From contig NZ_JASBQY010000005.1 of NCBI RefSeq assembly GCF_029960645.1, positions 1 to 64,000 on the forward strand: a stretch of 64,000 nt of DNA, read 5' to 3'. This DNA is from Arthrobacter sp. AL12. Its GTDB lineage: Bacteria > Actinomycetota > Actinomycetes > Actinomycetales > Micrococcaceae. This document shows positions 37,739 to 47,739 of the stretch, piece by piece. The position numbers and the translations under genes were made by a program. Below the pieces are notes generated by a model. It was not told where the DNA came from. It saw only the letters and a program-made list of their open reading frames with translations, and made no database searches. The stretch's first letter is position 1; each line of letters starts with the position of its first letter.

Positions 37739-37957
37739 TCAGCGGGGTTTGACGTCGCGGCCAAGCCGCCGCTCGGGTGGGACATCCTGGACCTCGCACA
37801 ACGCGAGCCACACCTGCCGCGGCGGTACCCCCGCCCTCAGGGCCTGGTCGGCTGTCCGGCCGCCCACCCCCGCAAGGACCAGGGAGCTGCTGAGGACCCG
37901 GGAATACCCTGCCCCGAATTCGTCGTCCATGAGCCGCCAAAAGTCACTGATTCGCAC
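37739..37957 (-). CDS. DUF3046 domain-containing protein
   Basis: The 72-aa protein starts MRISDFWRLMDDEFGAGYSR and includes LAGVGGRTADQALRAGVPPRQVWLALC, matching the short DUF3046 family. It is found upstream of recA in many actinobacteria (Rv2738c position). Function is unknown. The conserved position next to recA suggests a link to recombination but is not proof. Confidence 0.93.
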   Translation of the reverse strand: MRISDFWRLMDDEFGAGYSRVLSSSLVLAGVGGRTADQALRAGVPPRQVWLALCEVQDVPPERRLGRDVKPR

Positions 37958-37992
37958 CCTTCGAGTCTCTCACGGCACGGGAGGACCCTAGA

Positions 37993-38511
37993 ATGGTTGC
38001 CATGAGCAACCCCGCCGAAGGCCCTGGGATCCCCGGCGGCGCTGACGATTCCGCCGAAACGGCACTGACCGCCGTCGAGCACCAGCTGAGCCTGCTCTGG
38101 CGGCGCGCCCGTTCGATTTCACACCATCTCTCCCGCCAGGTTCATCCGGACATGGAACCGGCGGCGTACGGACTGCTCTCCGTGATCCGCAAACAGGGCC
38201 CCATGCGGCTGACCGAGCTGGCCTCCAGCATCGGCGTCGGGAAGCCCTCGGTCAGCCGTCAGATCGCTTTCCTGGAACGCCTCGGCCTGGTCTCCAAGGA
38301 AGCCGATCCGCTCGACGGGCGCGCGCAGATCATCCGCCTGACTCCCACGGGCGAAGATCGGATGCACGAGGTCCAGGACGCACGGCGCGAAGTCTTCCGC
38401 GAGCGGCTTGGCGAGTGGCCGCTGGAGGAGCTGCAGACCCTGTCGCGCTACATCGCCAAACTCAACGCCACCTATGAGCGTGACGGCTTCCCCCGGGACG
38501 AACCGGAGTAA
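37993..38511 (+). CDS. MarR-family transcriptional regulator
   Basis: The 172-aa winged-helix regulator has YGLLSVIRKQGPMRLTELAS, recognition region VGKPSVSRQIAFLERLGLV and wing DGRAQIIRLTPTGEDRM. It should bind as a dimer to operators of efflux or stress genes. The target is unknown, since it stands alone. ATG 37993 has GGGAGG eight bases upstream. Repeats and a strong terminator follow. Confidence 0.93.
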   Translation: MVAMSNPAEGPGIPGGADDSAETALTAVEHQLSLLWRRARSISHHLSRQVHPDMEPAAYGLLSVIRKQGPMRLTELASSIGVGKPSVSRQIAFLERLGLVSKEADPLDGRAQIIRLTPTGEDRMHEVQDARREVFRERLGEWPLEELQTLSRYIAKLNATYERDGFPRDEPE

Positions 38512-38547
38512 CCCTGCGGTTCCGCCGCGGCCGGCCACTCAGGAGCC

Positions 38548-38637
38548 GCCGGGCAGGCACGCACCGACGGGCAACCGCGGGGCCCGCACGCACCGACAGG
38601 CAACCGCCGGGCCCGCAGGCACCGACAGACCACCGCC
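38548..38637. repeat. Three degenerate 30-bp tandem units after the MarR gene
   Basis: Units of about 30 bp sharing the gcaccgaca/g and caaccgc core run from 38548 to 38637, between the marR stop and the terminator. They are GC-rich and imperfect. Confidence 0.75.
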
Positions 38638-38659
38638 GGCAGGAAACTACCGGGCACGC

Positions 38660-38690
38660 AAAAGACCCCGGCACACCGCCGGGGTCTTTT
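38660..38690. terminator. Bidirectional rho-independent terminator
   Basis: AAAAGACCCCGGC and GCCGGGGTCTTTT form a perfect inverted repeat around a five-base loop, with U-tracts on both strands. It serves the convergent MarR and ClgR-like genes. Confidence 0.95.
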
Positions 38691-38710
38691 GTCGAGTAGT
38701 GGGTGGGGGG

Positions 38711-39070
38711 CTAGCGTGCCCCGGAGAGGAGGCCCTTGGCCAGTTCCTCGTTGAGGTCGGAGTTGATCTCACGGTCCAGGTCACGGCCGTAGCGCTGTGC
38801 AAATTCCTGCGGGACGGTGTCCGGAACCGCAACTCCCTCGGCGACGGCGACGCGGTCGCTGACTTCGCGGAGCATGCTGGAGAGCGGAACATCGAGGGCC
38901 GAGCAGATCGAGGAGAGCAGCTCCGAGGAGGCTTCCTTCTGGCCGCGTTCCACTTCACTCAGGTAGCCCAAGGAAACGCGGGCACTGTGCGAGACTTCGC
39001 GGAGGGTACGGCCTTGGCGCTGGCGGACGTCGCGGAGCACATCACCGATTTCGTGACGAAGTACAACCAT
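38711..39070 (-). CDS. clgR: XRE-family regulator, ClgR-like
   Basis: The 119-aa protein starts [20 protein letters not shown] and has an HTH with [20 protein letters not shown] and [18 protein letters not shown], closely following the ClgR pattern. ClgR activates clp protease genes in corynebacteria and mycobacteria. It sits before cinA-pgsA-ftsK as in M. tuberculosis (Rv2745c). ATG 39070 has AAGGAG six bases upstream. The frame also has a start at 39163 giving 31 more residues. Confidence 0.88.
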   Translation of the reverse strand: MVVLRHEIGDVLRDVRQRQGRTLREVSHSARVSLGYLSEVERGQKEASSELLSSICSALDVPLSSMLREVSDRVAVAEGVAVPDTVPQEFAQRYGRDLDREINSDLNEELAKGLLSGAR

Positions 39071-39303
39071 CTTGCGCTCCTTCTGTTCGCTCTTAGCCTG
39101 ATCGGCGAGGCCCACATCCTTCCAGCGGACAACGCCGTTAACGGATACGGGCTGCTTTACCATCTGTATCGCCTTGCTCCCTCTTTGTGTCGAGCCCGCT
39201 GGTCAAAGCGGACACTGATGATGATTTCATCCTAGGCGCCTCCCTTATTGGGAAGCGACACAATGTAACAACTATTAGGAATCGAGTTTTGTTCCCGGCA
39301 ACT

Positions 39304-39816
39304 TTACTCCCGGTAGCTTGCGGATACCAGGGCCTCCAGCAGGCGTTCCAAGGCCGCGGCGCAGGCCTGGCTGCGGATTTCCGGCCGGTTCCCCTCGAAG
39401 CTGTACCCGTAGGACGTCGAGCCGTCCGCGGTGGCGACGCCGATATAGACGGAGCCGACATCCTTGCCGCCGTGCGGCTCCGGGCCGGCGACGCCGGTGG
39501 TGGAGACGCCGATGTCCGCGCCACAGATCCTGCGGGCGCCCTCGGCCATGGCCTCGGCGACCCGGCCATCGACGGCACCGACGGTGTCCAGCAGGTCCCG
39601 GGGCACCCCGAGGACATCGGTCTTGACCGCGTTCTGGTAGGACACCACCCCGCCCTGCAGCATCCCGGACGCGCCCGGAGTGTCCGCGAGCACGGCGGCG
39701 AGCATGCCCGCGGTAAGGGATTCGGCCGTGGCGACGGTCAGTCCGCGGCCGATCGCACCGGTGACGGCCTCTTCGGCCAGATGGTGCAGGTTGATGGTGC
39801 GGTGCGGAATGGTCAT
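39304..39816 (-). CDS. CinA C-terminal domain protein (nicotinamide-nucleotide amidohydrolase family)
   Basis: The 170-aa protein is the stand-alone CinA C-terminal domain: GLTVATAESLTAGMLAAVLAD, QGGVVSYQNAVKTDVLGVP, STTGVAGPEPHGGKDVGSVY. Homologues (PncC) deamidate NMN for NAD salvage. ATG 39816 overlaps the pgsA stop (ATGA) and has AGGAGG upstream. The extension of the frame into pgsA is not real. Confidence 0.92.
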   Translation of the reverse strand: MTIPHRTINLHHLAEEAVTGAIGRGLTVATAESLTAGMLAAVLADTPGASGMLQGGVVSYQNAVKTDVLGVPRDLLDTVGAVDGRVAEAMAEGARRICGADIGVSTTGVAGPEPHGGKDVGSVYIGVATADGSTSYGYSFEGNRPEIRSQACAAALERLLEALVSASYRE

Positions 39817-40454
39817 GGCTTGCCCTCCTGGATCTTCTGCTGCCGGGCCCGGATGCCGCTGGCGCGCAGCTTGAGGGCCTCGATGACGTATTCGCCGCCG
39901 GTCCAGACCGTGATGGCCAGGGCCACCATCATGACCACGAAGGCCACGACGCCGAGCCAGGGCGCAATCGAGGCCAGCGGGAGGATGTACAGGAAAATGG
40001 CCACGGTCTGGATGACGGTTTTGAGTTTCCCGCCGCGCGACGCCGGGATCACGCCGTAGCGGATGACGAAGAAGCGCAGGGCGGTGACGCCCCACTCACG
40101 GACGAGGATCAGGATGGTGACCCACCAGGGCAGCTCCCCCAGCAGCGAGAGCATCACGAGCGCCGAGCCGATCAGCAGTTTGTCCGCGATGGGGTCGGCG
40201 ATCTTGCCGAAGTCGGTGATCAGGCCGCGGCTGCGGGCGATGTCGCCGTCGAGCTTGTCCGTGTAGATGGCGACGGCGAAGGTCGCCGCGGCGACCCAGC
40301 GCCACACGCCGTTCTGGGCGACCAGGCCCGGTGCGTCCAGCAGGAGGAACCAGACGAAGAACGGCACCATCGCGATCCGCAGCATCGTCAGGATGTTGGG
40401 CAGGTTCCAGATCCGGGCCGCGGATCCGGTGCTGTTGGCTTCGGCGCTAGTCAC
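39813..40454 (-). CDS. pgsA: CDP-diacylglycerol-glycerol-3-phosphate 3-phosphatidyltransferase
   Basis: The 213-aa membrane enzyme has the CDP-alcohol phosphotransferase motif D-x2-DG-x2-AR-x8-G-x3-D-x3-D in LDGDIARSRGLITDFGKIAD plus the next PIADK. It opens NLPNILTMLRIAMVPFFVWF. It makes phosphatidylglycerol phosphate. In the ftsK-pgsA-cinA order this matches the PgsA3 position of mycobacteria, so some doubt about its exact product remains. Confidence 0.93.
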   Translation of the reverse strand: MTSAEANSTGSAARIWNLPNILTMLRIAMVPFFVWFLLLDAPGLVAQNGVWRWVAAATFAVAIYTDKLDGDIARSRGLITDFGKIADPIADKLLIGSALVMLSLLGELPWWVTILILVREWGVTALRFFVIRYGVIPASRGGKLKTVIQTVAIFLYILPLASIAPWLGVVAFVVMMVALAITVWTGGEYVIEALKLRASGIRARQQKIQEGKP

Positions 40455-40463
40455 CTTCCTAGG

Positions 40464-43424
40464 CTACCGTCCGGTGAGCGACCAGGCGTCCTCGGAACCC
40501 TCGTCGTCGTCGTCCGGGCCGCCGGAGCCTCCGTTGGCGCCGTCAGCGCCGTCGAAGTATTCCCTGCTCTGGCCGCGCCGGTCCAGGTCGGCGGCAACGA
40601 GATCCTCCGCGTAGCCGCCCTGGGCGACGTTGGCGTTGGCGTTCTCGCTCAGCGCCGCGGTCTGGGCGTCGGCGATGGCGGGGACCTCCATACCCTTCAT
40701 GGCCGCGAGAACCGTCGCCAGGTCATCGGGTTTGACCAGGACGTCGCGGGCCTTGGAGCCCTCGGAGGGGCCCACCACACCGCGGGATTCGAGGAGGTCC
40801 ATGAGCCGTCCGGCCTTCGCGAAGCCGACCCGGAGTTTGCGCTGCAGCATCGAGGTGGACCCGAACTGGGTGGTGACCACGAGCTCGGTGGCCTGCAGCA
40901 GGACCTCGAGGTCGTCGCCGATGTCGTCGTCGATCTGCTTCTTCGGCGCCTCGGGGGCGACGTCGTCGCGGTAGTCGGCCTTGAGCTGGCCCTTGACGTG
41001 CTCGACGACCTTGTGGATTTCGGATTCGGTGACCCAGGCGCCCTGGACACGCATGGCCTTCGAGGCGCCCATCGGCAGGAAGAGCGCGTCGCCCTGGCCG
41101 ATCAGTTTCTCGGCGCCCGGCTGGTCCAGGACCACCCGGGAGTCGGTGACCGAGGAGGTCGCAAACGCCATCCGGGAGGGCACGTTGGCCTTGATCAGGC
41201 CGGTGACGACGTCCACGGAGGGCCGCTGGGTGGCGAGCACCAGGTGGATGCCGGCGGCACGCGCCAGCTGCGTGATGCGGACGATCGAGTCCTCGACGTC
41301 GCGCGGGGCGACCATCATCAGGTCCGCGAGCTCGTCGACGATCACGAGGAGGTAGGGGTAGGGGCGGATGACCCGTTTGGACCCCTCGGGCGGGTGGACC
41401 TTGCCGGCCCGGACGGCTTTGTTGAAGTCGTCGATGTGCTTGAAGCCGTAGTTCGCGAGGTCGTCGTAGCGGGCGTCCATCTCACGGACCACCCACTGCA
41501 GGGCCTCGGCGGCCTTCTTGGGGTTGGTGATGATCGGCGTGATGAGGTGCGGGACGCCCTCGTAGGCGGTCAGTTCCACGCGCTTGGGGTCCACCATGAC
41601 CATGCGGACCTCGTCGGGGGTGGCGCGCATCAGAATCGAGGTGATCATGGCGTTCACGAACGCCGACTTGCCGGCACCGGTGGCGCCCGCCACCAGGAGG
41701 TGCGGCATCTTGGCGAGGTTAGCGACGACGTAGCCGCCCTCGACGTCCTTGCCGACGCCGATCACCATGGGGTGCTCGGTCCGCCGGGCGTTCTGGCTGC
41801 GGAGCACATCACCCAGGGACACGGTCTCGCGGTCCGTGTTGGGGATCTCGATGCCGATCGCTGACCGGCCGGGGATGGGACTCAGGATGCGGACGTCCGA
41901 GCTGGCGACGGCGTAGGAGATGTTCTTGGACAGGGCGGTAACGCGTTCCACCTTGGTGCCCGGGGAGAGTTCGATCTCGTAGCGGGTCACGGTGGGGCCG
42001 CGGCTGAAGCCGGTGACCTGCGCCTCGACGTTGAACTGGTTCAGGGTTTCGGTCAGTGAAGCGACAATGGCGTCGTTGGCCTCGGTGCGTTCCTTGGGGA
42101 TGGAGCCCGGTGTCAGCACGTCCGACGGCGGCAGCGTGTACGTCACGTCGCCGGCGAGCGACAGCTGTTCGGTGCGCTGCGGAATCGGTGTGGGCAGCGG
42201 TGCCGGGACGACGGGTTTGGAGGGGACCTGCGCGGCGGCTGCGACGGCGGCGGCGCCCGGTGCGGGGGCTGCCGGGTTCAGCGAACCGGCGGCCACCATG
42301 CCGGGGGTGACGAGCGGGATCGCCTCGGTGGCGTTGTCCCCGGCCGCTCCGGCGGAGCTGCCCAGCCCCTGGGCTGCCTTAATCTTCTCGACGGCGAGTT
42401 CGGCCTGGGTGGGACGGCGCACCCCCGGCGCGACGGACTTGGAGCCGGTTTTGGCGCCACCGGCGGCTCGGGCCGCTTCGGCTTCCTCGTCGGCAATGAG
42501 CGCCCGTTCAAAGGCCTCGTCGCCAACGTAGCCTTCGAGTCCGGTGTCCTCGTCCTGGTCCTTGCCGAAGAGGCGGCGGCGCTTCTTCTTGACCGGGGCC
42601 GGGGCGTCGTTTTCGTAGAGGTAGCTGCGGTCATGGCCGCCGGCGTCGGCTTCCTGGTCCTGCAGGTCGATGCCCATGAGGTGCTCATAGGCGCCGCGCA
42701 GCCGGTTGGGGATGGCGCCGAACGGGGTGGCGGTGACGATCAGCACTGAGGTGAAGGCGAGCAGGCTGTAAACGGCCAGCGGGACAGCCGGGTGGATGGC
42801 AGCCAGCGGGGCGGCGGCGAGGTAGCCGAGCATGCCGCCGGCCTGGCGCAGCCCGTCGAATCCCTCGGCGACGCTCGGTTCCCCGCCAATGATGTGGGCC
42901 AGGCCGGTGCCGGCGAAGGTCATGATCAGGAAGCCGATCCCGATCCGGTTGTTGCCGCGGCCATCGACGGGCTGGCGGAACAGCCGGAAGGCGCAGGCAA
43001 TCAACATGAGCGGCAGCAGCAGGGACATCCAGCCGAAGGTGCCGTTGACGATTCCGTAGACCATGTCCGGGAACCAGCCCTGCAGGCCCCACCAGGCGAA
43101 GGTGGCAACGAAGACCCCGAGCGCGAGGTTGAACAGGGCTGCGCCGTCGCGGCGGTCCCCGGGGGCAAGGTCGCTGACGTCGTAGCCGATCCGGCGGATT
43201 CCCGCCCCGACGACGTGGGCAACGCCCAGCCAGACCCCGGCCACCACCCGGACCAGCCAGGGCTGTCTGGGTTCGACGGCGGCCAGCTGGCGGGTGCGCG
43301 CGGTACCCGTTGCTCCGGAGGGCTTGGTGGTTTTGGACGCAGCCGGGCCGGAGCCCCGAGCCGAAGAGCTGCCTGATTTACCGCTGGGGTTTCCTCTAGG
43401 CGCGGAGGAAGTACGTGTCGCCAT
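40464..43424 (-). CDS. ftsK: DNA translocase FtsK
   Basis: The protein has four to five N-terminal membrane helices (about residues 70-240), a variable Ala/Pro linker, the motor with Walker A VAGATGAGKSAFVNAMI and Walker B LLVIVDELADLMM, and the gamma winged helix (QRKLRVGFAKAGRLMDLLES) that reads polar KOPS sequences. It pumps DNA at the septum for chromosome segregation. The frame opens at 43532, but ATG 43424 (MATRTSSAPRG, 986 aa) fits better. pgsA follows within 10 bp. Confidence 0.97.
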   Translation of the reverse strand: MATRTSSAPRGNPSGKSGSSSARGSGPAASKTTKPSGATGTARTRQLAAVEPRQPWLVRVVAGVWLGVAHVVGAGIRRIGYDVSDLAPGDRRDGAALFNLALGVFVATFAWWGLQGWFPDMVYGIVNGTFGWMSLLLPLMLIACAFRLFRQPVDGRGNNRIGIGFLIMTFAGTGLAHIIGGEPSVAEGFDGLRQAGGMLGYLAAAPLAAIHPAVPLAVYSLLAFTSVLIVTATPFGAIPNRLRGAYEHLMGIDLQDQEADAGGHDRSYLYENDAPAPVKKKRRRLFGKDQDEDTGLEGYVGDEAFERALIADEEAEAARAAGGAKTGSKSVAPGVRRPTQAELAVEKIKAAQGLGSSAGAAGDNATEAIPLVTPGMVAAGSLNPAAPAPGAAAVAAAAQVPSKPVVPAPLPTPIPQRTEQLSLAGDVTYTLPPSDVLTPGSIPKERTEANDAIVASLTETLNQFNVEAQVTGFSRGPTVTRYEIELSPGTKVERVTALSKNISYAVASSDVRILSPIPGRSAIGIEIPNTDRETVSLGDVLRSQNARRTEHPMVIGVGKDVEGGYVVANLAKMPHLLVAGATGAGKSAFVNAMITSILMRATPDEVRMVMVDPKRVELTAYEGVPHLITPIITNPKKAAEALQWVVREMDARYDDLANYGFKHIDDFNKAVRAGKVHPPEGSKRVIRPYPYLLVIVDELADLMMVAPRDVEDSIVRITQLARAAGIHLVLATQRPSVDVVTGLIKANVPSRMAFATSSVTDSRVVLDQPGAEKLIGQGDALFLPMGASKAMRVQGAWVTESEIHKVVEHVKGQLKADYRDDVAPEAPKKQIDDDIGDDLEVLLQATELVVTTQFGSTSMLQRKLRVGFAKAGRLMDLLESRGVVGPSEGSKARDVLVKPDDLATVLAAMKGMEVPAIADAQTAALSENANANVAQGGYAEDLVAADLDRRGQSREYFDGADGANGGSGGPDDDDEGSEDAWSLTGR

Positions 43425-43504
43425 ACCCGCTACGGTACCTGACTCCAGGCCGAAAACCGCGGATTTCCGGGCCCCCACGGGGACCATGTTGCCGGCCGGG
43501 CACG

Positions 43505-43563
43505 CAAAAACGGCCCTCCCGGTCCGCCGCAAGCGAAAGCCTGCGGCGGGCCGGGAAGGCCGT
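43505..43563 (-). terminator. Rho-independent terminator after the RNase J gene
   Basis: A long inverted repeat (ACGGCC, TCCCGG, CCGCCGCA paired with TGCGGCGG, CCGGGA, GGCCGT, single bulges) is followed on the minus strand by TTTTTGCG. It lies 45 bases after the RNase J stop and upstream of ftsK. Confidence 0.92.
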
Positions 43564-43608
43564 CATGGTGAAGCAAGTTGCTGCGGCCCGCGAGCGGACC
43601 GGCGGTGC

Positions 43609-45300
<1,692 letters not shown>

Positions 45301-45360
45301 AATGCACTACTTTCCAGGCGGTGACCGGCCTGGTCTCTACTCATCAGGAGGAACACCTGA

Positions 45361-46269
45361 TCAGGAAAAGACCATTCCGGCTTCCGCCAAGTCCTCGCGG
45401 ATGGTTTCGATCTCAGCTTCGTCCGGCTCCACGAGGGGCAAACGGACGACCGAGTTGGGCAGGACTCCCTGCCACTTAAGAACTTGCTTCGCAGCAACAG
45501 CACCCTGAATATGGGTCATCACTGCACGGACCACGGGGTCCAGTTCGAAATGTATGGTGCGGGCGGTGGCGAAGTCGCCCGCAAGTGCGGCATCGATCAG
45601 GGCGCGGAACCGCCGCGTCGCGACGTGCGCGGAGACGCTGACGAGCCCGACGGCGCCCGCTGCCATCCACGGCAGGGTCAGCCCGTCGTCGCCGGAGTAG
45701 ACGTCCAGGTCCGTGTTGGCGAGGACCCGGGTGACGGCGGCGAAGTCGGCCTTGGCATCCTTGAGAGCCACAATGTTGGGGTGGTCCGCGAGCCGGATCA
45801 TGGTTTCGGGCAGGATCGGCACGCAGGAGCGGCCGGGGATGTCATAGACCATCACGGGAAGGTCGGCGGCGTCGGCGACGGCTTCGATATGGGCCTGGAT
45901 GCCGGCCTGGCTCGGCTTGTTGTAGTACGGCGTGACGATCAGCTGGCCGTGGGCTCCGGCTTTGGCGGCGCGTTTGGCCATTTCGATCGAGTGCGAGGTG
46001 TGGTTGGTGCCGGTTCCGGCGATGACCTTGGCCCGGTCCCCGACGGCTTCCACGATGACCCGGAATAGCTTTTCCTTTTCGTCGTCTTCCAGGGTGGAGG
46101 TCTCCCCCGTTGTGCCGGAAATCACGAGGGCGTCGTTGCCCTCGTCCACGAGCTTGTTGGCCAGCTCGGCGTTCCGCTGATAGTCGACCTCACCGTCGGC
46201 AGTGAAAGGCGTGACCATGGCGGTCACAAGGGTTCCGAACGTGTAAGAGCGGGTATCAGAGTCAGCCAT
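45361..46269 (-). CDS. dapA: 4-hydroxy-tetrahydrodipicolinate synthase
   Basis: The 302-aa aldolase condenses pyruvate and aspartate semialdehyde at the entry to lysine/DAP synthesis. It has GTTGETSTL, IVTPYYNKPSQ, and the Schiff-base lysine K170 in VALKDAKAD. ATG 46269 (MADSDTRSYTFGTLVTAM) is preferred to GTG 46317, since the first 16 residues of the longer frame are not family-like. It is probably transcribed with rnj. Confidence 0.97.
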   Translation of the reverse strand: MADSDTRSYTFGTLVTAMVTPFTADGEVDYQRNAELANKLVDEGNDALVISGTTGETSTLEDDEKEKLFRVIVEAVGDRAKVIAGTGTNHTSHSIEMAKRAAKAGAHGQLIVTPYYNKPSQAGIQAHIEAVADAADLPVMVYDIPGRSCVPILPETMIRLADHPNIVALKDAKADFAAVTRVLANTDLDVYSGDDGLTLPWMAAGAVGLVSVSAHVATRRFRALIDAALAGDFATARTIHFELDPVVRAVMTHIQGAVAAKQVLKWQGVLPNSVVRLPLVEPDEAEIETIREDLAEAGMVFS

Positions 46270-46384
46270 ATGAAAAACGTTACCCTGTACCCGGCGTGAT
46301 ATGACAATGGCGGCCACGTGATGAAGATCAAACCCGGCCCCGATGCCTCATCCGGCGGCCGGCCCCCGGGAGGCCGGGGCAGGA

Positions 46385-47182
46385 CTATTCCGGGCACGAC
46401 GCGCCCCGGGCCCGGAGTTCCCGGGCCGGGCGTCCCCGGACATGGCGGTCCAGGTCTCCGTGGTGCAGGATCGCGGTCAGCACTTCGGTCCCCGTGCCGG
46501 CCGCCTGCCGGATCAGAAGTCCGCCGGGTCCCCAGAAACCGCTCCCGCCCGCCGAGGGACCGGATCCGGTGCTGCCGCCGAGGTTGGCCAGCACGCTGAA
46601 CATCCGGTTGTCCATGGCGCGCGCTCCCAGATGCAGGGCCAGCCGGTGATCCTCCCCGGCGGTGTAAAGGGCCGAAACGGCATAGATGTCGGCGCCGGCG
46701 TCCGCCGCCTCGCCGGCGGGAACCGGATGGGCGGCGTCCAGGCAGATGGCCAGGGCGATCTTCCAGCCGTCCAGGTCCAGGATGACCGTGTGGCCCCCGG
46801 CGAGGAAGAACTGCTGCTCCGGGCCGTGGAGCCACACCTTGAATCCGGTGTCCAGTCCACCGTGGGGGTGCAGGGCGAGCGAGGCCAGCCTAGGAGTGCC
46901 GTCCGCTTCCCGGAACGGGGCACCGACGACTGCTGTGATCCCGGTGCGCCGGCAGATTTCCCGCAGTCCGTCCAGCCGCGGGTCCGCGGCGGTCACCCAC
47001 CGCTCCGGGTCCGGCAGCCCTGCGAGGTCATAGCCGGTCAGTGAAAGCTCGGGAAACACCACCAGCCGGGCGCCGTGGTCATCCGCGTCCTCGATGAGCC
47101 GGATATGTTCGGCAACGTTGGCGGGAATGCCGCCGTCGAGGGCCGTGTACTGGATGGCGGAGAGCGTCAGCGCGGTGATCAC
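46385..47182 (-). CDS. Carbon-nitrogen hydrolase (nitrilase superfamily)
   Basis: The 265-aa protein has the Glu-Lys-Cys triad of the superfamily: E in VVFPELSLTGYDL, K in FKVWLHGPEQQFF and C in IALAICLDAAHP. Usually the cysteine sits in a C-x-D-x-R-FPE context, so the AICLDAAHP variant resembles a minor branch. It should hydrolyse an amide or nitrile in the cytoplasm. The substrate is unknown. The Arg/Gly-rich C-terminus is low complexity. It starts at GTG 47182. Confidence 0.88.
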   Translation of the reverse strand: MITALTLSAIQYTALDGGIPANVAEHIRLIEDADDHGARLVVFPELSLTGYDLAGLPDPERWVTAADPRLDGLREICRRTGITAVVGAPFREADGTPRLASLALHPHGGLDTGFKVWLHGPEQQFFLAGGHTVILDLDGWKIALAICLDAAHPVPAGEAADAGADIYAVSALYTAGEDHRLALHLGARAMDNRMFSVLANLGGSTGSGPSAGGSGFWGPGGLLIRQAAGTGTEVLTAILHHGDLDRHVRGRPARELRARGASCPE

Positions 47183-47254
47183 CCTGCCATCCTAGGCACC
47201 GCGCCCCGCCAAGGGCAGGCCCTCCCCGGACGGGGAGACGTTGCAGCCGCAGCG

Positions 47255-47641
47255 TCAGGCTGCCGGGGCATCACCGCCTGGCGGGGCGGTGCAGTAGCAG
47301 CCCACCGCGGTTTCGCGCAGGGACTCGGCCCAGGCCGCGAGGCGCTGGGCGGCCCGCACATAATGGAACAGCTCGGTGGGGGTCAGGGATTCGAGGTCGG
47401 TCTCGGCTAGCCGGCGGGCAAGTTCGGCCCCCGGGGCCTGCGCGGACAGGACGGTGCCTTCGCGCTGCCACTGGACGTCCTCGGCGGCTTCGCCGGCCAC
47501 CAACTGCCGGAAGAGGAAATCCACGACGCCGGGGCTCATTGCCTTCAGGACACCGGACCCCGCGTCCGGGACGCGCTGCTCCGGACCGATGGGGCGGCGC
47601 GTCCCGGACGCGGGGAAGACGGGCTCTGGTGTGTTGTTCAT
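47255..47641 (-). CDS. Small SOS-boxed protein with DUF222-like segment
   Basis: The 128-aa protein is not firmly assigned. Residues about 84-112 (LTPTELFHYVRAAQRLAAWAE) resemble the first helices of DUF222 proteins, but it ends soon after, without the rest of DUF222 or an HNH domain. A cysteine pair (GCYCTAP) is near the C-terminus. A perfect SOS box ends 15 bases before ATG 47641 and no clear Shine-Dalgarno sequence lies between, so the message may be nearly leaderless and damage-inducible. It could be a truncated DUF222 gene or a distinct small SOS family. Confidence 0.72.
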   Translation of the reverse strand: MNNTPEPVFPASGTRRPIGPEQRVPDAGSGVLKAMSPGVVDFLFRQLVAGEAAEDVQWQREGTVLSAQAPGAELARRLAETDLESLTPTELFHYVRAAQRLAAWAESLRETAVGCYCTAPPGGDAPAA

Positions 47642-47656
47642 GGAGCCATGCTATTC

Positions 47657-47671
47657 GAACATATATTCGAA
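47657..47671. promoter_or_regulatory. SOS box between the DUF222-like gene and the acyltransferase-like gene
   Basis: gaacatatattcgaa is identical to the box at 7269 and is preceded by ttc, giving ttcgaacatatattcgaa over 47654-47671. It is 15 bases from the minus gene at 47641 and about 70 from the plus gene at 47740, and more likely controls the former. Confidence 0.88.
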
Positions 47672-47739
47672 TACAAGAGGGCCGCGGCCCCCCAGCTGTG
47701 GACGGGCTGCCGCACCGGCGGATATGAGACGATCGAGAC

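Noticed and set aside
37993..38690. CRISPR-like array after the MarR gene
   Set aside because: The roughly 30-bp units are directly adjacent with no spacers and are degenerate; no cas genes are present.
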